From Microdochium bolleyi (taxonomy: Eukaryota > Ascomycota > Sordariomycetes > Xylariales > Microdochiaceae), in the NCBI GenBank assembly GCA_001566295.1, contig KQ964261.1, forward strand, positions 186,001 through 250,000: a DNA stretch of 64,000 nt, read 5' to 3'. A model generated the notes under the pieces. The model was given only the letters and a program-made list of their open reading frames with translations. It was not told the DNA's origin and did not search any database. The translations under genes and the position numbers were made by a program. The stretch's first letter is position 1. Every line of letters starts with the position of its first letter. This document shows, piece after piece, positions 43,308 through 53,180 of the stretch.

Positions 43308-44969
43308 TCACCTCCGCGCGTCCTTCGGCTTCTCCTCGTCCTTCTTCCAGTCCGGCTCGACGAGCCACGCGTCACCGGGGATCAGCGCCGTCTCCTCGAC
43401 CAGGTTGCACCCGTCGTGTCCCCACTTCTGGCGGTATACCTCGCGGCCGGCCTCAGCCAAGATCCAAAAGCTCGCGGCGAAGCCGTCCGGGTTGTAGTAG
43501 TACGGCTCGCCGACGCCGCCGCGCTGGCTGCGCTGCCACATGTTGCGCGCGTCGTCGCTGCGGTACTTGTACTTGGCCATCTCGTTGGCGGCCTTGACGA
43601 GCTTGCGGAAGTACGAGAGTGACTCCTCGATGCGGACCGGGTCGTCGTCGCGGTGCGGCTCGTCGTCCCGCCGGCGCAGGCGCTCGGTCGGCTTGTCGGC
43701 ATCGGGCTGCTCCTCCTCGTGCGCGGCAGCGATCTCCTGGTCGACTTCGGAGTTCGTCTCTGTCCCAGCGGTCTCTTGCTTCCCGCCATCCTTGGGCTTG
43801 TCGGCCTTCTTGGCTGCCTCCTCGGGCTTTTTCTCTGGCGGGTTCGGGTCGGTCCACTTGGGCTCGATGGCCTTGTCGCGGTAAAGCATGAGGAGGTTGT
43901 CGAAGACGGCCGAGACGTCGTTTACGATGCCGATGCGGCGCTCCTTCATGGTCCAGCCGTCCATGGCCAGCCGAGCGTTCATATCGCAGTCGCTGTTATA
44001 GTATGGGATAAGGTCGTCCCAGCCACCGACCGCATCCAAGGCCTCACGGTTGACAAGGGTCAGGTGGTCGTATTGGAACCAGCGGAAGGCCCAGTGGTCC
44101 TCGCGGTCGAGCGTCACGTTGAGCTCCCGGAGCGCGTTCTCGTAGATTGTCCGGTAGCCCTTCTGGCCCGCCGCCGGGGGGTGCATGATGTCGTGCTTCT
44201 CGTCCTCGTCGTAGAAGACCCAGTCGCGGTCTCCGGGCCGGACAATGGTGTCGGCGCCGTCCTCGAACGAGTACACAATGGTGTCCTGGTGGGAGTAGAA
44301 GTAGTAGGGCCACGCGCGGTCGTGCGCCGCGGAGAGGAAGAAGTTTTGCATCTGGCTGAAGGTGAGCAGCACCGGGGTCTGCAGGACGGTGACGCCGAGG
44401 CGCTTGAGGGCCGCGTGGTCGAGGTAGAACGGGTTCTGCAGCGAGAGTTTGCCCTGTCGGTTCGAATTCTGCACGCCCGTGTTCTCCACGACGACGATGG
44501 ACTCCGGCGGCCAGCCGGCCGTGATGAAGGAGGTGACACACTGCAAGAGCATGGGCCACTGGCGCGTGAAGCCGATGAAGAGCGGTGGCATGTAGGACAG
44601 GCCGTACTCGTGGTGCAACTCGGGCCGGGGCACGTTGTACGACGGGATCGACGGGGGCCGCTCGCCGGCCGCGAGGAGCGGGAAGGGTTCTTTGACGGGC
44701 GGCGGGACGTGTGTCGGCAACGGCTTCATCTTCGGAGCTGGGTGGCCATTGTTCGGGCGCTTCGGAGGCTGGCCGTGTACGCTGTTGGGATGGCTCTTGC
44801 CGCCAGCCGTGTCGGGCGTGGCGCCGAGTTTCGTGATGGGCAAGTTTTTGAGGAACTCTGAGCTCTTGCCCTCCTCGAGAAGGTACGAGCCTGTTATGAT
44901 GATGCCAAAGAAGATGAAGACGAAGATGCCGGCGAAGCCGCGGCGCACGCTGAAGATGCCCCTCGCCAT
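43308..44969 (-). CDS. Type II membrane glycosyltransferase-like protein
   Basis: A single-exon gene of 553 residues. A short basic N-terminus (MARGIFSVRRG) is followed by one hydrophobic segment, FAGIFVFIFFGIIITGSYLL, and a Pro-rich stem (residues ~55-110). That is the layout of a Golgi type II glycosyltransferase. The lumenal domain looks like a GT-A nucleotide-sugar fold: PPLFIGFTRQWPMLLQCVTSF, SIVVVENTGVQN, and YYFYSHQDTIV, which could be the metal-binding region. GGWDDLIPYYNSDCDMNARL is an acceptor-side block. A Lys/Glu/Asp-rich low-complexity insert (~405-475) separates this from a C-terminal segment with GGVGEPYYYNPDGF. I cannot name the CAZy family or the product. Confidence 0.7.
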   Translation of the reverse strand: MARGIFSVRRGFAGIFVFIFFGIIITGSYLLEEGKSSEFLKNLPITKLGATPDTAGGKSHPNSVHGQPPKRPNNGHPAPKMKPLPTHVPPPVKEPFPLLAAGERPPSIPSYNVPRPELHHEYGLSYMPPLFIGFTRQWPMLLQCVTSFITAGWPPESIVVVENTGVQNSNRQGKLSLQNPFYLDHAALKRLGVTVLQTPVLLTFSQMQNFFLSAAHDRAWPYYFYSHQDTIVYSFEDGADTIVRPGDRDWVFYDEDEKHDIMHPPAAGQKGYRTIYENALRELNVTLDREDHWAFRWFQYDHLTLVNREALDAVGGWDDLIPYYNSDCDMNARLAMDGWTMKERRIGIVNDVSAVFDNLLMLYRDKAIEPKWTDPNPPEKKPEEAAKKADKPKDGGKQETAGTETNSEVDQEIAAAHEEEQPDADKPTERLRRRDDEPHRDDDPVRIEESLSYFRKLVKAANEMAKYKYRSDDARNMWQRSQRGGVGEPYYYNPDGFAASFWILAEAGREVYRQKWGHDGCNLVEETALIPGDAWLVEPDWKKDEEKPKDARR

Positions 44970-45731
44970 ATTTTAAGCTGTCGTGGATCAGGGTCCAGGG
45001 CCCGTAGGAGGAAATGCGAAAGGACGCCTTTATCGGAATGGGTTCATCGACTTCGACTCGTTGTCCGTGTGTGTGGCTGCAGGCCAATTCGACGGGTGAG
45101 GAAGAGTGGCGGAGAAGAAGTCGTCGACACGACGGTGAGGGAATAGGAATTCGCAGTTCAGGGATGGACGTCGAGCTCCCGCGCGCTCCGAGAAATCAAA
45201 AATCATGGGTGTTCAACAATGGGGATCCCAATCAGGGGAGGCCCATTTAAATTGTTCTATGCATGAATTCCACTCGCGCATCGCGTCTTCACCGTGTAAG
45301 TGCTCCACGGAACAACGCGGACAATCTCCCTCAAAGTACTCGACAAAGCGCAGGCACAGCTGAGAGTACAGCGCAAAAACTTCAATCTCTGGAGAAGAGC
45401 ACGCCTATTCGGTCTCCGCGCACTGCTCGGAAGTGTCGTGACAGGCTTGATCGGAGAGCACAGAAGCTACCCGTGGACGACGTTGGGGTTTTTTGGGGGC
45501 TGCAGATGCAGGGGTGTCGAGTGTTCAGTTTGAGGGCCGTATGGATCACACTGTAGGGCCCACCTTTGAGCAGCCGGGGTCCATGTCGTCACCAAGAGAG
45601 CCGCATCATGGATGCCACTCCTGCTTCGAGTTATGATCGCAAGACTGTGCTCAAGCTGGCTTTTCCTTTTCCTTTGCAGTCGCCCACCCTGCCACACCTC
45701 AACCGCCAGAGCGAATCGTTCGGGATGAGGC
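44970..45731. promoter_or_regulatory. Divergent 5' region, glycosyltransferase-like (-) and J-protein (+)
   Basis: About 760 bp between two divergent starts. A TTTAAAT element lies at about 45246-45252. No other gene is recognised; short frames here are not conserved-looking. Confidence 0.4.
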
Positions 45732-46772
45732 ATGCCACCCCGTCTCTCAGGCTTTCTTCTCTTCTCGGCGCCTCGGCGTAGCTCCATCATCTCAAGATGT
45801 GCCGCCTGCCTTCTTGTACCGCCGGCATCGGCATCGGTATCACTTACCGCGACTGCCTCTTTTCACAATACGGCGCCGCGTCAAGATGAGCAGATTGACA
45901 AGGCCCGCAATCACTACGAAGCATTGAAGCTCGAACCAAGCGCTACGCCTGCAGATGTCAAGAAGTTAGTGCTGTTCCCGTACTATGTCGATGCAAACAG
46001 ATCCCGAGTGTCGCATCACAAGTCCGAGTACCTCAAAAATGGCTGACTTGTCGCATCTTGGCTCGTCCGCAGGTCTTTCTACAGGCTATCCAAAGCACAC
46101 CACCCAGACCACAACCGTGATAACCCCTTGGCATCGAAGCGCTTCATGCGAATCAGCGAAGCGTACCGCACTCTCTCCATACCAGCGAAGCGAGCGGCAT
46201 ATGATCGCGATACCATGGCCCTGAACAAGCCCACCTCGGGCCGCCACGGCTCATACTCATCCACGGGGCCAGCAGGCGGTCGTCCGGCATCAGGGCTGAG
46301 CAAGCGCCGCGGTACCTACCGTGGCCCGCCTCCGAGCTTCTACCGGAGTGGTGGATGGGGCAACCACTCTGAGAAGCGCCGGGACGCCCACGACGACAGC
46401 ACTGGCGGCGCTGGCAGCGCTCAGGGCAGCCCGAAGGACCACTGGTCGTCCAGCACAGGCGGCGCCGCGAGCAGCGGAGCTTGGCATGGCGCTGGCACGG
46501 GGGCAACCCCGGGAATGGGGCCAGGGCAGGATCCATTTGGCCATCAACATGATGTGCCGCACTTCAATCGTGTCAGCCACGAGAAAACGGGCCGCAATCA
46601 AGAAGCTCGTCGAGCCCGTCGGCGCTCAAACCTGCCTGATGATTTTGACCTCACGAAAGATTCTGGGGGGGTGGCCGGCTCCTTCTTTCTTATTGGAGGC
46701 TGTCTCGTGTTGGTATTTCTCGCGCCCCTGACATATAGTCACGCCACGAAGGGGAAGACGAAGGAGAAGTAG
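45732..46772 (+). CDS. Mitochondrial J-domain (DnaJ) protein
   Basis: Exons 45732-45964 and 46073-46772 (108-bp intron, GTTAGT donor, CCGCAG acceptor) give 310 residues. The first ~50 residues are rich in Arg, Ser and Ala with no acids (PPRLSGFLLFSAPRRSS), as in a mitochondrial presequence. It ends at SFHNTAPRQ. The J domain follows (about 58-120): HYEALKLEPSATPADVKKSF, then YRLSKAHHPDHN with the essential HPD, and SEAYRTLSIPAKRAAYD. The rest is Gly/Ser-rich and ends with one hydrophobic segment, GSFFLIGGCLVLVFLAPLTY, and a basic tail. A J-domain facing one side of the inner membrane is likely. It probably works with mitochondrial Hsp70; the exact role is not known to me. Confidence 0.85.
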
Positions 46773-47521
46773 ATATATGACGAAACACACATGCACGAAG
46801 AGCAGACTAGTCCATAGAGACAGTGCCTAATCGACACCTAGAACAATCTGGCTGGGATTGGTTGTCAAGACATGAAGAACTTCAGGGTAGACACGGCACT
46901 ATCTCGATGCTGTGTCTTGATGTGATCCGTTCATGCACATATCTAATTCGAGCAGAGAACCCCACGATGTCTCAAGCCCTAGTAGAATGGTATTGTAATC
47001 TTCACCGAGCTGCGCTTGTCACGGATATATGAACAAACTATGTCAACGGTGATGCAGACGAATCCTTATCACTAGGTAAAGTACATAGCCCTTCTTCTCT
47101 TTATAGATTAGCACAGCATGTAGATCGCCTCCGATTGATGGCAGTCTAGACTTGCATGTCGAGAGGACTGAGCTAAAATCTGGGGTAATGCGGAGAACTT
47201 ACCGCACTCGGGAAGAGCTTACCCGGAGGGAAAGGGTGGATGAACGGACTTACACCGAAGATCGCTTCACAACTTCCACGGGAGATCTCTTTGTCTGTCC
47301 ATAATTGACTGGATCACCTCTTCGCTTGATTTCTGGGATATCCAAAAATTACTGGCGAGCCAAAGGTGACTCGGCACCAATACCGTCCTGGAGGTTGAAC
47401 TGGGCTCGGCTTACACGACTTGACCTCACGACACACCACGCACCCAGTTATACGTCCTCACCCCGTCTTCCGCGAGCCATTGAAGCCACAGCCCGGAATT
47501 TATCTGGAGATTGTCCAAAAT
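46773..47521. other. Intergenic, no gene seen
   Basis: About 750 bp between the J-protein stop and the EthD gene start, both on the plus strand. It is AT-rich. Only short frames occur. Confidence 0.45.
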
Positions 47522-48013
47522 ATGGCTTCGACATCAGAAGCAGCCCCCGGCAACGGCCGCGGCGACGCGCCCGCCGGCAAGCTCCTCAAGTACACCTCGT
47601 ACCTGTACCGCAACCCGAACCTCACCGAGGCCGAGTTCCATGAGCACTGGCGCTCCAAGCACGCGCGCCTGCCGATCGAGGCGATGCGGAAGCACGGCAT
47701 CGTGAAGTACTCGCAGTACCACTGCACCCGGGCGACGCGGGAGCTCGCGCGGCCCGGGTGCGAGGGGAGGAAGGCCGGCAACCGACACGTGCAGTTCGAC
47801 ATGCTCGAGTACGACGCCATCGTGCAGATCTGGATGAGGGACATTGGCGCGGTGCAGGGGATGGGCGGGGAGCAGGTGTTTGTGGACAAGATCTTTGCGG
47901 ACGAGGAGTACATGTTTGACAGCAGGCGGTGTCATGTGCTTGTGGGCTGGGAGGAGGATATCCTGGTGGATGGGGAGGTGTTAATTCCGGGGTATGAGGC
48001 GTCGAAGGAGTGA
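47522..48013 (+). CDS. EthD-domain protein
   Basis: A single-exon gene of 163 residues. It has the EthD ferredoxin-like fold pattern: LLKYTSYLYRNPNLTEAEFHEHWRSKHARL, then GIVKYSQYHCTR, and VFVDKIFADEEYMFD near the end. The Glu-x-x-H-x-x-W core, EFHEHWRSKH, is the family signature. Fungal EthD proteins are dimeric alpha-beta barrel enzymes or accessory proteins; some decarboxylate or cyclise polyketides next to PKS genes, but no PKS gene is near. The true start is the ATG at 47522 (AAAATATGGCT); an upstream extension of the frame has no ATG. The substrate is unknown. Confidence 0.85.
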   Translation: MASTSEAAPGNGRGDAPAGKLLKYTSYLYRNPNLTEAEFHEHWRSKHARLPIEAMRKHGIVKYSQYHCTRATRELARPGCEGRKAGNRHVQFDMLEYDAIVQIWMRDIGAVQGMGGEQVFVDKIFADEEYMFDSRRCHVLVGWEEDILVDGEVLIPGYEASKE

Positions 48014-49002
48014 TGGTGTTGAATGGGGAGAGAGAAGGCCAGACTTCTTTTCTATCTTTCCGTCTTCTCGCATGAGCTTGTGGCTGCCTGGTCTTGAGTT
48101 TTCAGTGACGGTGGGAGCGCTCCACCCCGGGATTGGGGAGTCTCGCTGAAAGGGTTTTGGATAGTTACAGTGTAACTGAATATAGCAAATGGACTCGGAT
48201 GTGTGTTTAGATGAAGGACACAGACCGCAACCCATGCCGATTTTGAGTCGTTACATACCCTAGGGTACCTAGGTACCTAGTCTCCAACAACGGCAAAATC
48301 CCTAGCAGCAAATCACTGGCTCAAGATTTGTTCAGATCTAGTCTGCGAGCGATGGCAAACCATGTGTGCTACTCCCTGTCAAATACATGTAAGAGGATCA
48401 CTGTAGAGTGGTCTGAAGTGTGACACATATGCGCCTGTCAGCGTTATCATTCCGCAACGGAATCATGACGCTTGATCAGCTTGCAAAGAGCATATCTAAT
48501 GTTTCAATAAACCGACTGACTGGCTTGGTAACAAAATACTCAAGCTTTTTGTGATTTTGTACGATCTCTTTGGCAAGTCAACAACTCAAACACAGTAACT
48601 AGCGGGATTTTGCCTAAATTGGCTTGATTGCTCCCAAGTTTTCATGTTGAAGAGGATTCAGGCCTCAGCACTCTGAGTTGAGGCTGATAGCCACCACGAC
48701 TTCACCTATACTCCCATTTGTTCCGCTGCATTTTGAAACCACTTGCAGGAACAGGCAAACGACGAACGAAATATTGTGCCTCTTTGAAATTCTTCGTTCA
48801 GTCTTCAATAATGGACGCCGAGAGAGCGAGTTAGTCTTCGATACCGTGCGCAGACACGTGTGATACAGTGCGCAAACTGTCCAGTCCACCGATTGGGAGC
48901 GCGCGGTCCGCAACGCCGTTTGTTTCCACACTTCCACCTACACCGGCAGGACGTCGACACAAGACCCTGATACCCCAATCTTGCCAGCAACCAGATTTCA
49001 TC
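48014..49002. other. Intergenic region with a TAGGTACC palindromic tract
   Basis: AT-rich sequence with no gene that I can support, leading into the p25 promoter. It includes the palindromic tract at 48256-48280, listed separately. Confidence 0.45.
48256..48280. repeat. Nested palindrome / CTAGGTAC tract
   Basis: TACCCTAGGGTA (48256-48267) is a perfect 12-bp palindrome. It runs into overlapping GGTACC and CCTAGG palindromes up to CCTAG at 48280. Short CTAGGTAC-type tracts are seen in intergenic DNA of many filamentous ascomycetes. Confidence 0.8.
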
Positions 49003-49729
49003 ATGTCGCGGAAACAGCCCAGAGGCGAGTACATTGAGACGGTATGCACCTATATTCTTGGGTCCTCAGATAAGGTACTAACAGCGCTCGTTCTAGGACA
49101 CTGGCAACAAGGTCGCCAGAAAGGCGGTCCTAGTGGGCACCCAGCACATCATGCTGGGAGGCAAGACGGTGATTCAGGCGGAGGCCATGATCCGTGGTGA
49201 CCTGTCCCGTACCGCATCGTCGGCGGCTCCAGGCGCGGCTGCTGGTGCGGCTCCGGCCTCCAACACAGCTGTGGCCATTGGCCGTTATTGTTTCTTGAGC
49301 AAAGGATGCTGCTTGACGCCTCCAGGCCGGACATACAAGGGGTGAGCACATGTCAATCGGTAATATCATCCCGCTGGAGCATATTTGCTGACTGCTCTCC
49401 GCCCACGCAGTGCCTTCACTTATCTTCCACTGCGGCTGGGTGACCACGTCTTCGTTGGCGAAGGCGCCGTCGTGCAAGCGGCCACCATTGGTTCCCATGT
49501 GCACATAGGCGCAAATGCGGTTGTGGGCGAGTTTGCCATTATCAAGGACTACGTTCGCGTCCTACCAGACACTGTCATCCCTGCCAACATGGTCATCCCG
49601 AGCTTCAGCATCGTGGCGGGTCAGCCCGCCAGAGTCGTCGGCGAGGTGCCAGAGGGTGGCCACGAAGCATTCGAGCTTAAGGAGCTCTACAAAACCGTTG
49701 GAAACAACCCTCAGCCCATGGCGGTGTAA
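49003..49729 (+). CDS. Dynactin subunit p25 (DCTN5)
   Basis: p25 sits at the pointed end of the dynactin filament and helps bind endosome cargo. Exons 49003-49041, 49097-49341 and 49411-49729, with introns of 55 and 69 bp (GTATGC and GTGAGC donors), give 200 residues. After GEYIETDTGNKVARKAVLVG comes the left-handed beta-helix of hexapeptide repeats: MLGGKTVIQAEAMIRGDLS, the turn KGCCLTPPGRTY, then LGDHVFVGEGAVVQAATIG, VHIGANAVVGEFAIIKD and VIPSFSIVAGQPARVVGEVPE. This repeat order, including the PPGR/K turn and the closing GELPE-like segment, is that of DCTN5. An Ala/Ser-rich loop (ASSAAPGAAAGAAPASN) is inserted after IRGDL compared with animal p25. The first exon has only 13 codons. Confidence 0.92.
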
Positions 49730-50208
49730 CGGGACTCACCTCTGCAGACGCAGGCCCGCAAAACCCAGAAACGTGGTAGCCATGGGGTGCGAACAGGCGC
49801 TTCAGAGATGAGTTGTTAGTGGCATATCGTGGCTCAAGGACATCCCGCCGCACGACCGCCTGCATCAGGTATGAGGCTGCCCAGATTTTCGAGGAGGCTA
49901 TCTCCGATGACCAGTGAGGGCCAACCTCTGACAACGTATATACCCAGCAGCCATCATGCTGAAGGATTCTCGTGTGCATGCGCATCATCCACCATCAGTC
50001 TACTTCGCTCTACACCATTGAGCAACGATTTCTCTGATCCCAAGCCAGTACTCTGAAAACGGCAAGTCAGCAGATACACTTAGCTGGTCATCTTCCCCTC
50101 GCACTCATCATCACCATTTCGACAACCTCATCTTTGGCACATTGCTTGTCACTCCTGAAAGCTCACGGCCAAGCTCAACACAAAGAGAGGGTTCTCATAT
50201 AACTCAAA
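49730..50208. other. Intergenic, no gene seen
   Basis: About 480 bp between p25 and the orphan gene on the same strand. A CA/CT-rich leader lies close to 50,100-50,200. Nothing else is recognised. Confidence 0.45.
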
Positions 50209-51153
50209 ATGTCGCACCAAAACGCCGTCGCCGAATGGCTTCAGTCAACTACAACCCCTCACACGATTCGAGAGACTACCATGGACCTGGATTCCGGCTT
50301 CGGGGTCTGCACAAGTCAATCCACAATGCCCGAAATCTCATCGTCGTCACACCCTCCAATGGAGCTTGTGACAGAGCTCGAAGCAGGCTTTGATTACGAC
50401 ACGGCCAACAAAATCGAAACCACAACTATGTATGCATATGCTGGTTCGATTTCATCATACTTTGTTGAGGAGTTTGGAGGAGATCCTGGCTACGACATGT
50501 CAGTCCCGTCTGAATCAGACAACGAGTCCATGACAGACGACGAGCCAACGACAGATGAAGATGACAACTCCGACTCTGACTCGACGTCACAAACTTCCGA
50601 CGATTCACTGCTGAGCAATGACACCATGCCAGTCACGCCCAGCCAGCCCATGACGGAGCTACAAGCCAAAATACAGCGAACCCGCGACCATATCCAGTTT
50701 GGCGCACGTGCTAGACAGATGATAGCACGAGGTCCAGCACTCGCGGAAGAAGACTTCAATCATGTTGTCCAGTTGGCAAAACAGGAATACGTCATAGCCC
50801 ACAGGAGGGAAGAGCGAAGATTGCGAGCCTTGCGGAAAAGAAGTCGTGAGCATAAGGAGAAGGACAGGCGCTCAGATATGGCACGCTTCAGCCACGAGAA
50901 TAATCGACGCCATCTGAGCTACAGAGCCGAACACATGCACGCGGAACGGAGTGCGAGACGCAGTGCTCGGACCAGACTGCCAGCAACCATGCCCCAACGT
51001 CCGCTACAACTCTTGCCGCCTCAGCGCACCCGCGAACGGGCCGACGCGGTTGTCTTTGGTAGACCGGAGGACTACTGCCTACAAATCGGCGATAGGAGAG
51101 CACGACTGGGTGAGACTTGGAAAGCAATGCTCAGAAGCCAGTCCCCAGAGTAG
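50209..51153 (+). CDS. Orphan protein with acidic and basic halves
   Basis: A single-exon frame of 314 residues that I do not recognise. Residues ~1-100 are polar and Ser/Thr-rich. Residues ~100-140 are strongly acidic with DDE/TDED/SDSDS blocks. Residues ~150-260 form a predicted helix rich in Arg/Lys/Glu, with IQFGARARQMIARGPALAEE and REERRLRALRKRSREHKEK, which looks like a nucleic-acid- or chromatin-binding coiled coil. The end, DRRARLGETWKAMLRSQSP, is amphipathic. The start ATG has an AAAATGTCG context. Low GC compared with its neighbours and no recognised domain suggest a lineage-specific gene. It could also be a misread of a larger gene, but no splice sites are needed. Confidence 0.6.
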   Translation: MSHQNAVAEWLQSTTTPHTIRETTMDLDSGFGVCTSQSTMPEISSSSHPPMELVTELEAGFDYDTANKIETTTMYAYAGSISSYFVEEFGGDPGYDMSVPSESDNESMTDDEPTTDEDDNSDSDSTSQTSDDSLLSNDTMPVTPSQPMTELQAKIQRTRDHIQFGARARQMIARGPALAEEDFNHVVQLAKQEYVIAHRREERRLRALRKRSREHKEKDRRSDMARFSHENNRRHLSYRAEHMHAERSARRSARTRLPATMPQRPLQLLPPQRTRERADAVVFGRPEDYCLQIGDRRARLGETWKAMLRSQSPE

Positions 51154-51513
51154 GCATGCTGGCTCACAATGTCTCTGCCAACCACTTGTGTCTTATTGAA
51201 GGCTCCGAGAATCATTATATGTACAATCCTCTGTTCGAGACAGGACTTGCTATTGCATCACATTGTATTCAGAGATAGAGTATGCTAGGATGCGCAGACA
51301 AACACCAGGACTACCCTATAATAAGTCGGCACTGTATCAAAACCACCTGTGAGCTGCCCCTACTATGTTGTGACGAGTGCCAGTTGATGGTGAGCTCGCG
51401 AGACAAGCAACACTTCTGGTGTAAAGTTTCAACGAAGTGCTCTCATTATTTTCGCCTCCTAGTTGCATGCCTCTGAGGCGATCTCATTGTCTTGTCGTCC
51501 GCTCCCATGAAGG
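51154..51513. other. Convergent 3' region
   Basis: The orphan gene and the decarboxylase gene converge in this 360-bp AT-richer stretch. No gene is seen. Confidence 0.5.
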
Positions 51514-52536
51514 TCACGACCTGAGCCCAAGCCTATCCTCGATCACCGCCACGATGTCCGTCCACTCCATCATCGCCCCGTCCCCGATATCGCCGCACGC
51601 CAGGATCTTGTGCTGCGGCCGCAGGACCTCGAACCACCCGTCGCTATCATCACCGCCAGCCATCCGCTGCTGCTCATCGGCACGGTCCGGCCGGCTCCTG
51701 TTGTCGCTGTCCTCCGCGGCGTCGAGGCTCGCCGTGCCTCTACTGCTTCTACTGCTGTGCTCTGCAGCCCCTGTTCTATTGGGAGAAGCGACTCCCCACT
51801 CATCCTCAAGCACACGGAGCTGCTTCGCAGTGATGGGATGCCGCCACATGGCCGTGTTCATGGCCGGCGCGACGATGATGCGCTTCTTCTTTGCCCTCCG
51901 CGGCCTCGTTGTCGCCGCCGCCGCGCTGCTACCCTCTCCACTGCTGCCAGTGGTAGCTGTAGTACTTGAGCCCTCCGCTCCACTGCCACGAACCACATCG
52001 GTATCCAACTCCCCCCTCGCATCCCAAGCGCGGACCACAGACGCCAGGATCCCGTCCGCGAACCCGTTGACGATCTTGGCCATGGTGTTGGCGCTGAGCG
52101 GCGCGACGACGAGCATGTCCGCCCAGCGGCGGAGCTCGATGTGCAGGATCGCGTTCCCGCGCTTCCAGGGCTCGCGCCACTCGTCCTCGTCGAGATGGAT
52201 GCCGTCCACACCCGGGATGTCCAGGAGCGAGGACAGGGGCGGTTGCTCGGCGGCCTGGCCCGCGAGGAACCGGGTCGCCGAGGGGGTGAGGAGGATCCGG
52301 ATGCTCAGGCCGCCGTGCTGCTGCTGCTGTGACTGTTGTGGGAGGGCGCCGGGCTGACTGTACCGCTCGGACAGAGTCTTGACGATCAGGGGGAGCTTGA
52401 TCGTTGCGACGGAGCCCGATGCCGCGAGGAGTAGGTGGATCTTGTTGTCTGAGAGCGATGAGGTTATGCTCTCTATTGTCGAGGTTGGTGTTTGGTGGTT
52501 AAGACGGGAAGTCCCCGAGCCTGGTGATTGGCTCAT
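51514..52536 (-). CDS. Phosphopantothenoylcysteine decarboxylase (Hal3/Cab3 family)
   Basis: This flavoprotein makes 4'-phosphopantetheine in coenzyme A synthesis. It is a single exon of 340 residues. The N-terminal strand IHLLLAASGSVATIKLP is the flavin-fold opening. The catalytic His132 is in ILHIELRRWADM, followed by VVAPLSANTMAKIVNG with the conserved Asn. The substrate clamp APAMNTAMW and the catalytic Cys in ILACGDIGDGAM are both present. In budding yeast the His and the Cys are split over different Hal3/Cab3/Vhs3 chains; here one chain has every residue, so a homotrimer could be fully active. A low-complexity insert (about residues 180-220) divides the fold. No Hal3-type acidic tail is present, arguing against a phosphatase-inhibitor role. 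Confidence 0.92.
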   Translation of the reverse strand: MSQSPGSGTSRLNHQTPTSTIESITSSLSDNKIHLLLAASGSVATIKLPLIVKTLSERYSQPGALPQQSQQQQHGGLSIRILLTPSATRFLAGQAAEQPPLSSLLDIPGVDGIHLDEDEWREPWKRGNAILHIELRRWADMLVVAPLSANTMAKIVNGFADGILASVVRAWDARGELDTDVVRGSGAEGSSTTATTGSSGEGSSAAAATTRPRRAKKKRIIVAPAMNTAMWRHPITAKQLRVLEDEWGVASPNRTGAAEHSSRSSRGTASLDAAEDSDNRSRPDRADEQQRMAGGDDSDGWFEVLRPQHKILACGDIGDGAMMEWTDIVAVIEDRLGLRS

Positions 52537-53180
52537 GATTGAATCTATTTTCTTGCAGGGAGTGTATCTCGAAGTAAGATTCGCCCAGAGGTAGATGAGG
52601 TTTGTCTGTAAAGTGGGTTGAGACTCTCAGGACCTTGAGAGCCTGTGAGCGAATGTACTGGTACAAGTACGCGATTATCCAGTTCTCAGTCCGGTACTAC
52701 GTCGATTTCTGTGAGATTTGTCTTATCTTTGGGTTGAGTGTATCGGAATGTGTGCGAATCGTGAAGCTATATTCATAAAGGAAGTGTTGTTCAAGGTAGA
52801 GTTCGTCTTGTAAGTCGGCCGAGTCCGTGATTTGTGAGCTCTCACGATTCTGCGGGGTTCTAGGGCGACCCCTGTAGTGCACGCTCAGTGGGCGAGCGAC
52901 TGCTAAAGTGCTGCTGACTTAGCAGGACTTAGCACCCCCCAGTCCTGGAAGCAGGGCCCTCCGATTCCTTACATCATCCTCGGCGGCAATGCCAATTGCG
53001 CCGTTCTATTAAAAATCCATACCGCATTGCGACATTCAGCTAGTCATCACCACTACGAACATCGCCGCCCCCCCACGACAACGACCCGTCAACAGCTCGA
53101 CATAGCCGGCACGCAGATACCCTCAGTATCTAAGGACACACAGCTCGAGTAGCAAAGCACATCACATCACATCAGACACC
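52537..53180. promoter_or_regulatory. Divergent 5' region, decarboxylase (-) and GRX5 (+)
   Basis: 640 bp between two starts. A TATTAAAAAT element lies at about 53007-53016, followed by a CA-rich leader and ACATCACATCACATC repeats just before the GRX5 start codon (53158-53172). No gene is seen. Confidence 0.45.

Noticed and set aside
43653..44861. Plus-strand frame of 402 codons opposite the glycosyltransferase-like gene
   Set aside because: Composition of a reverse shadow (Val/Leu/Gly/Arg repeats), with no family match.
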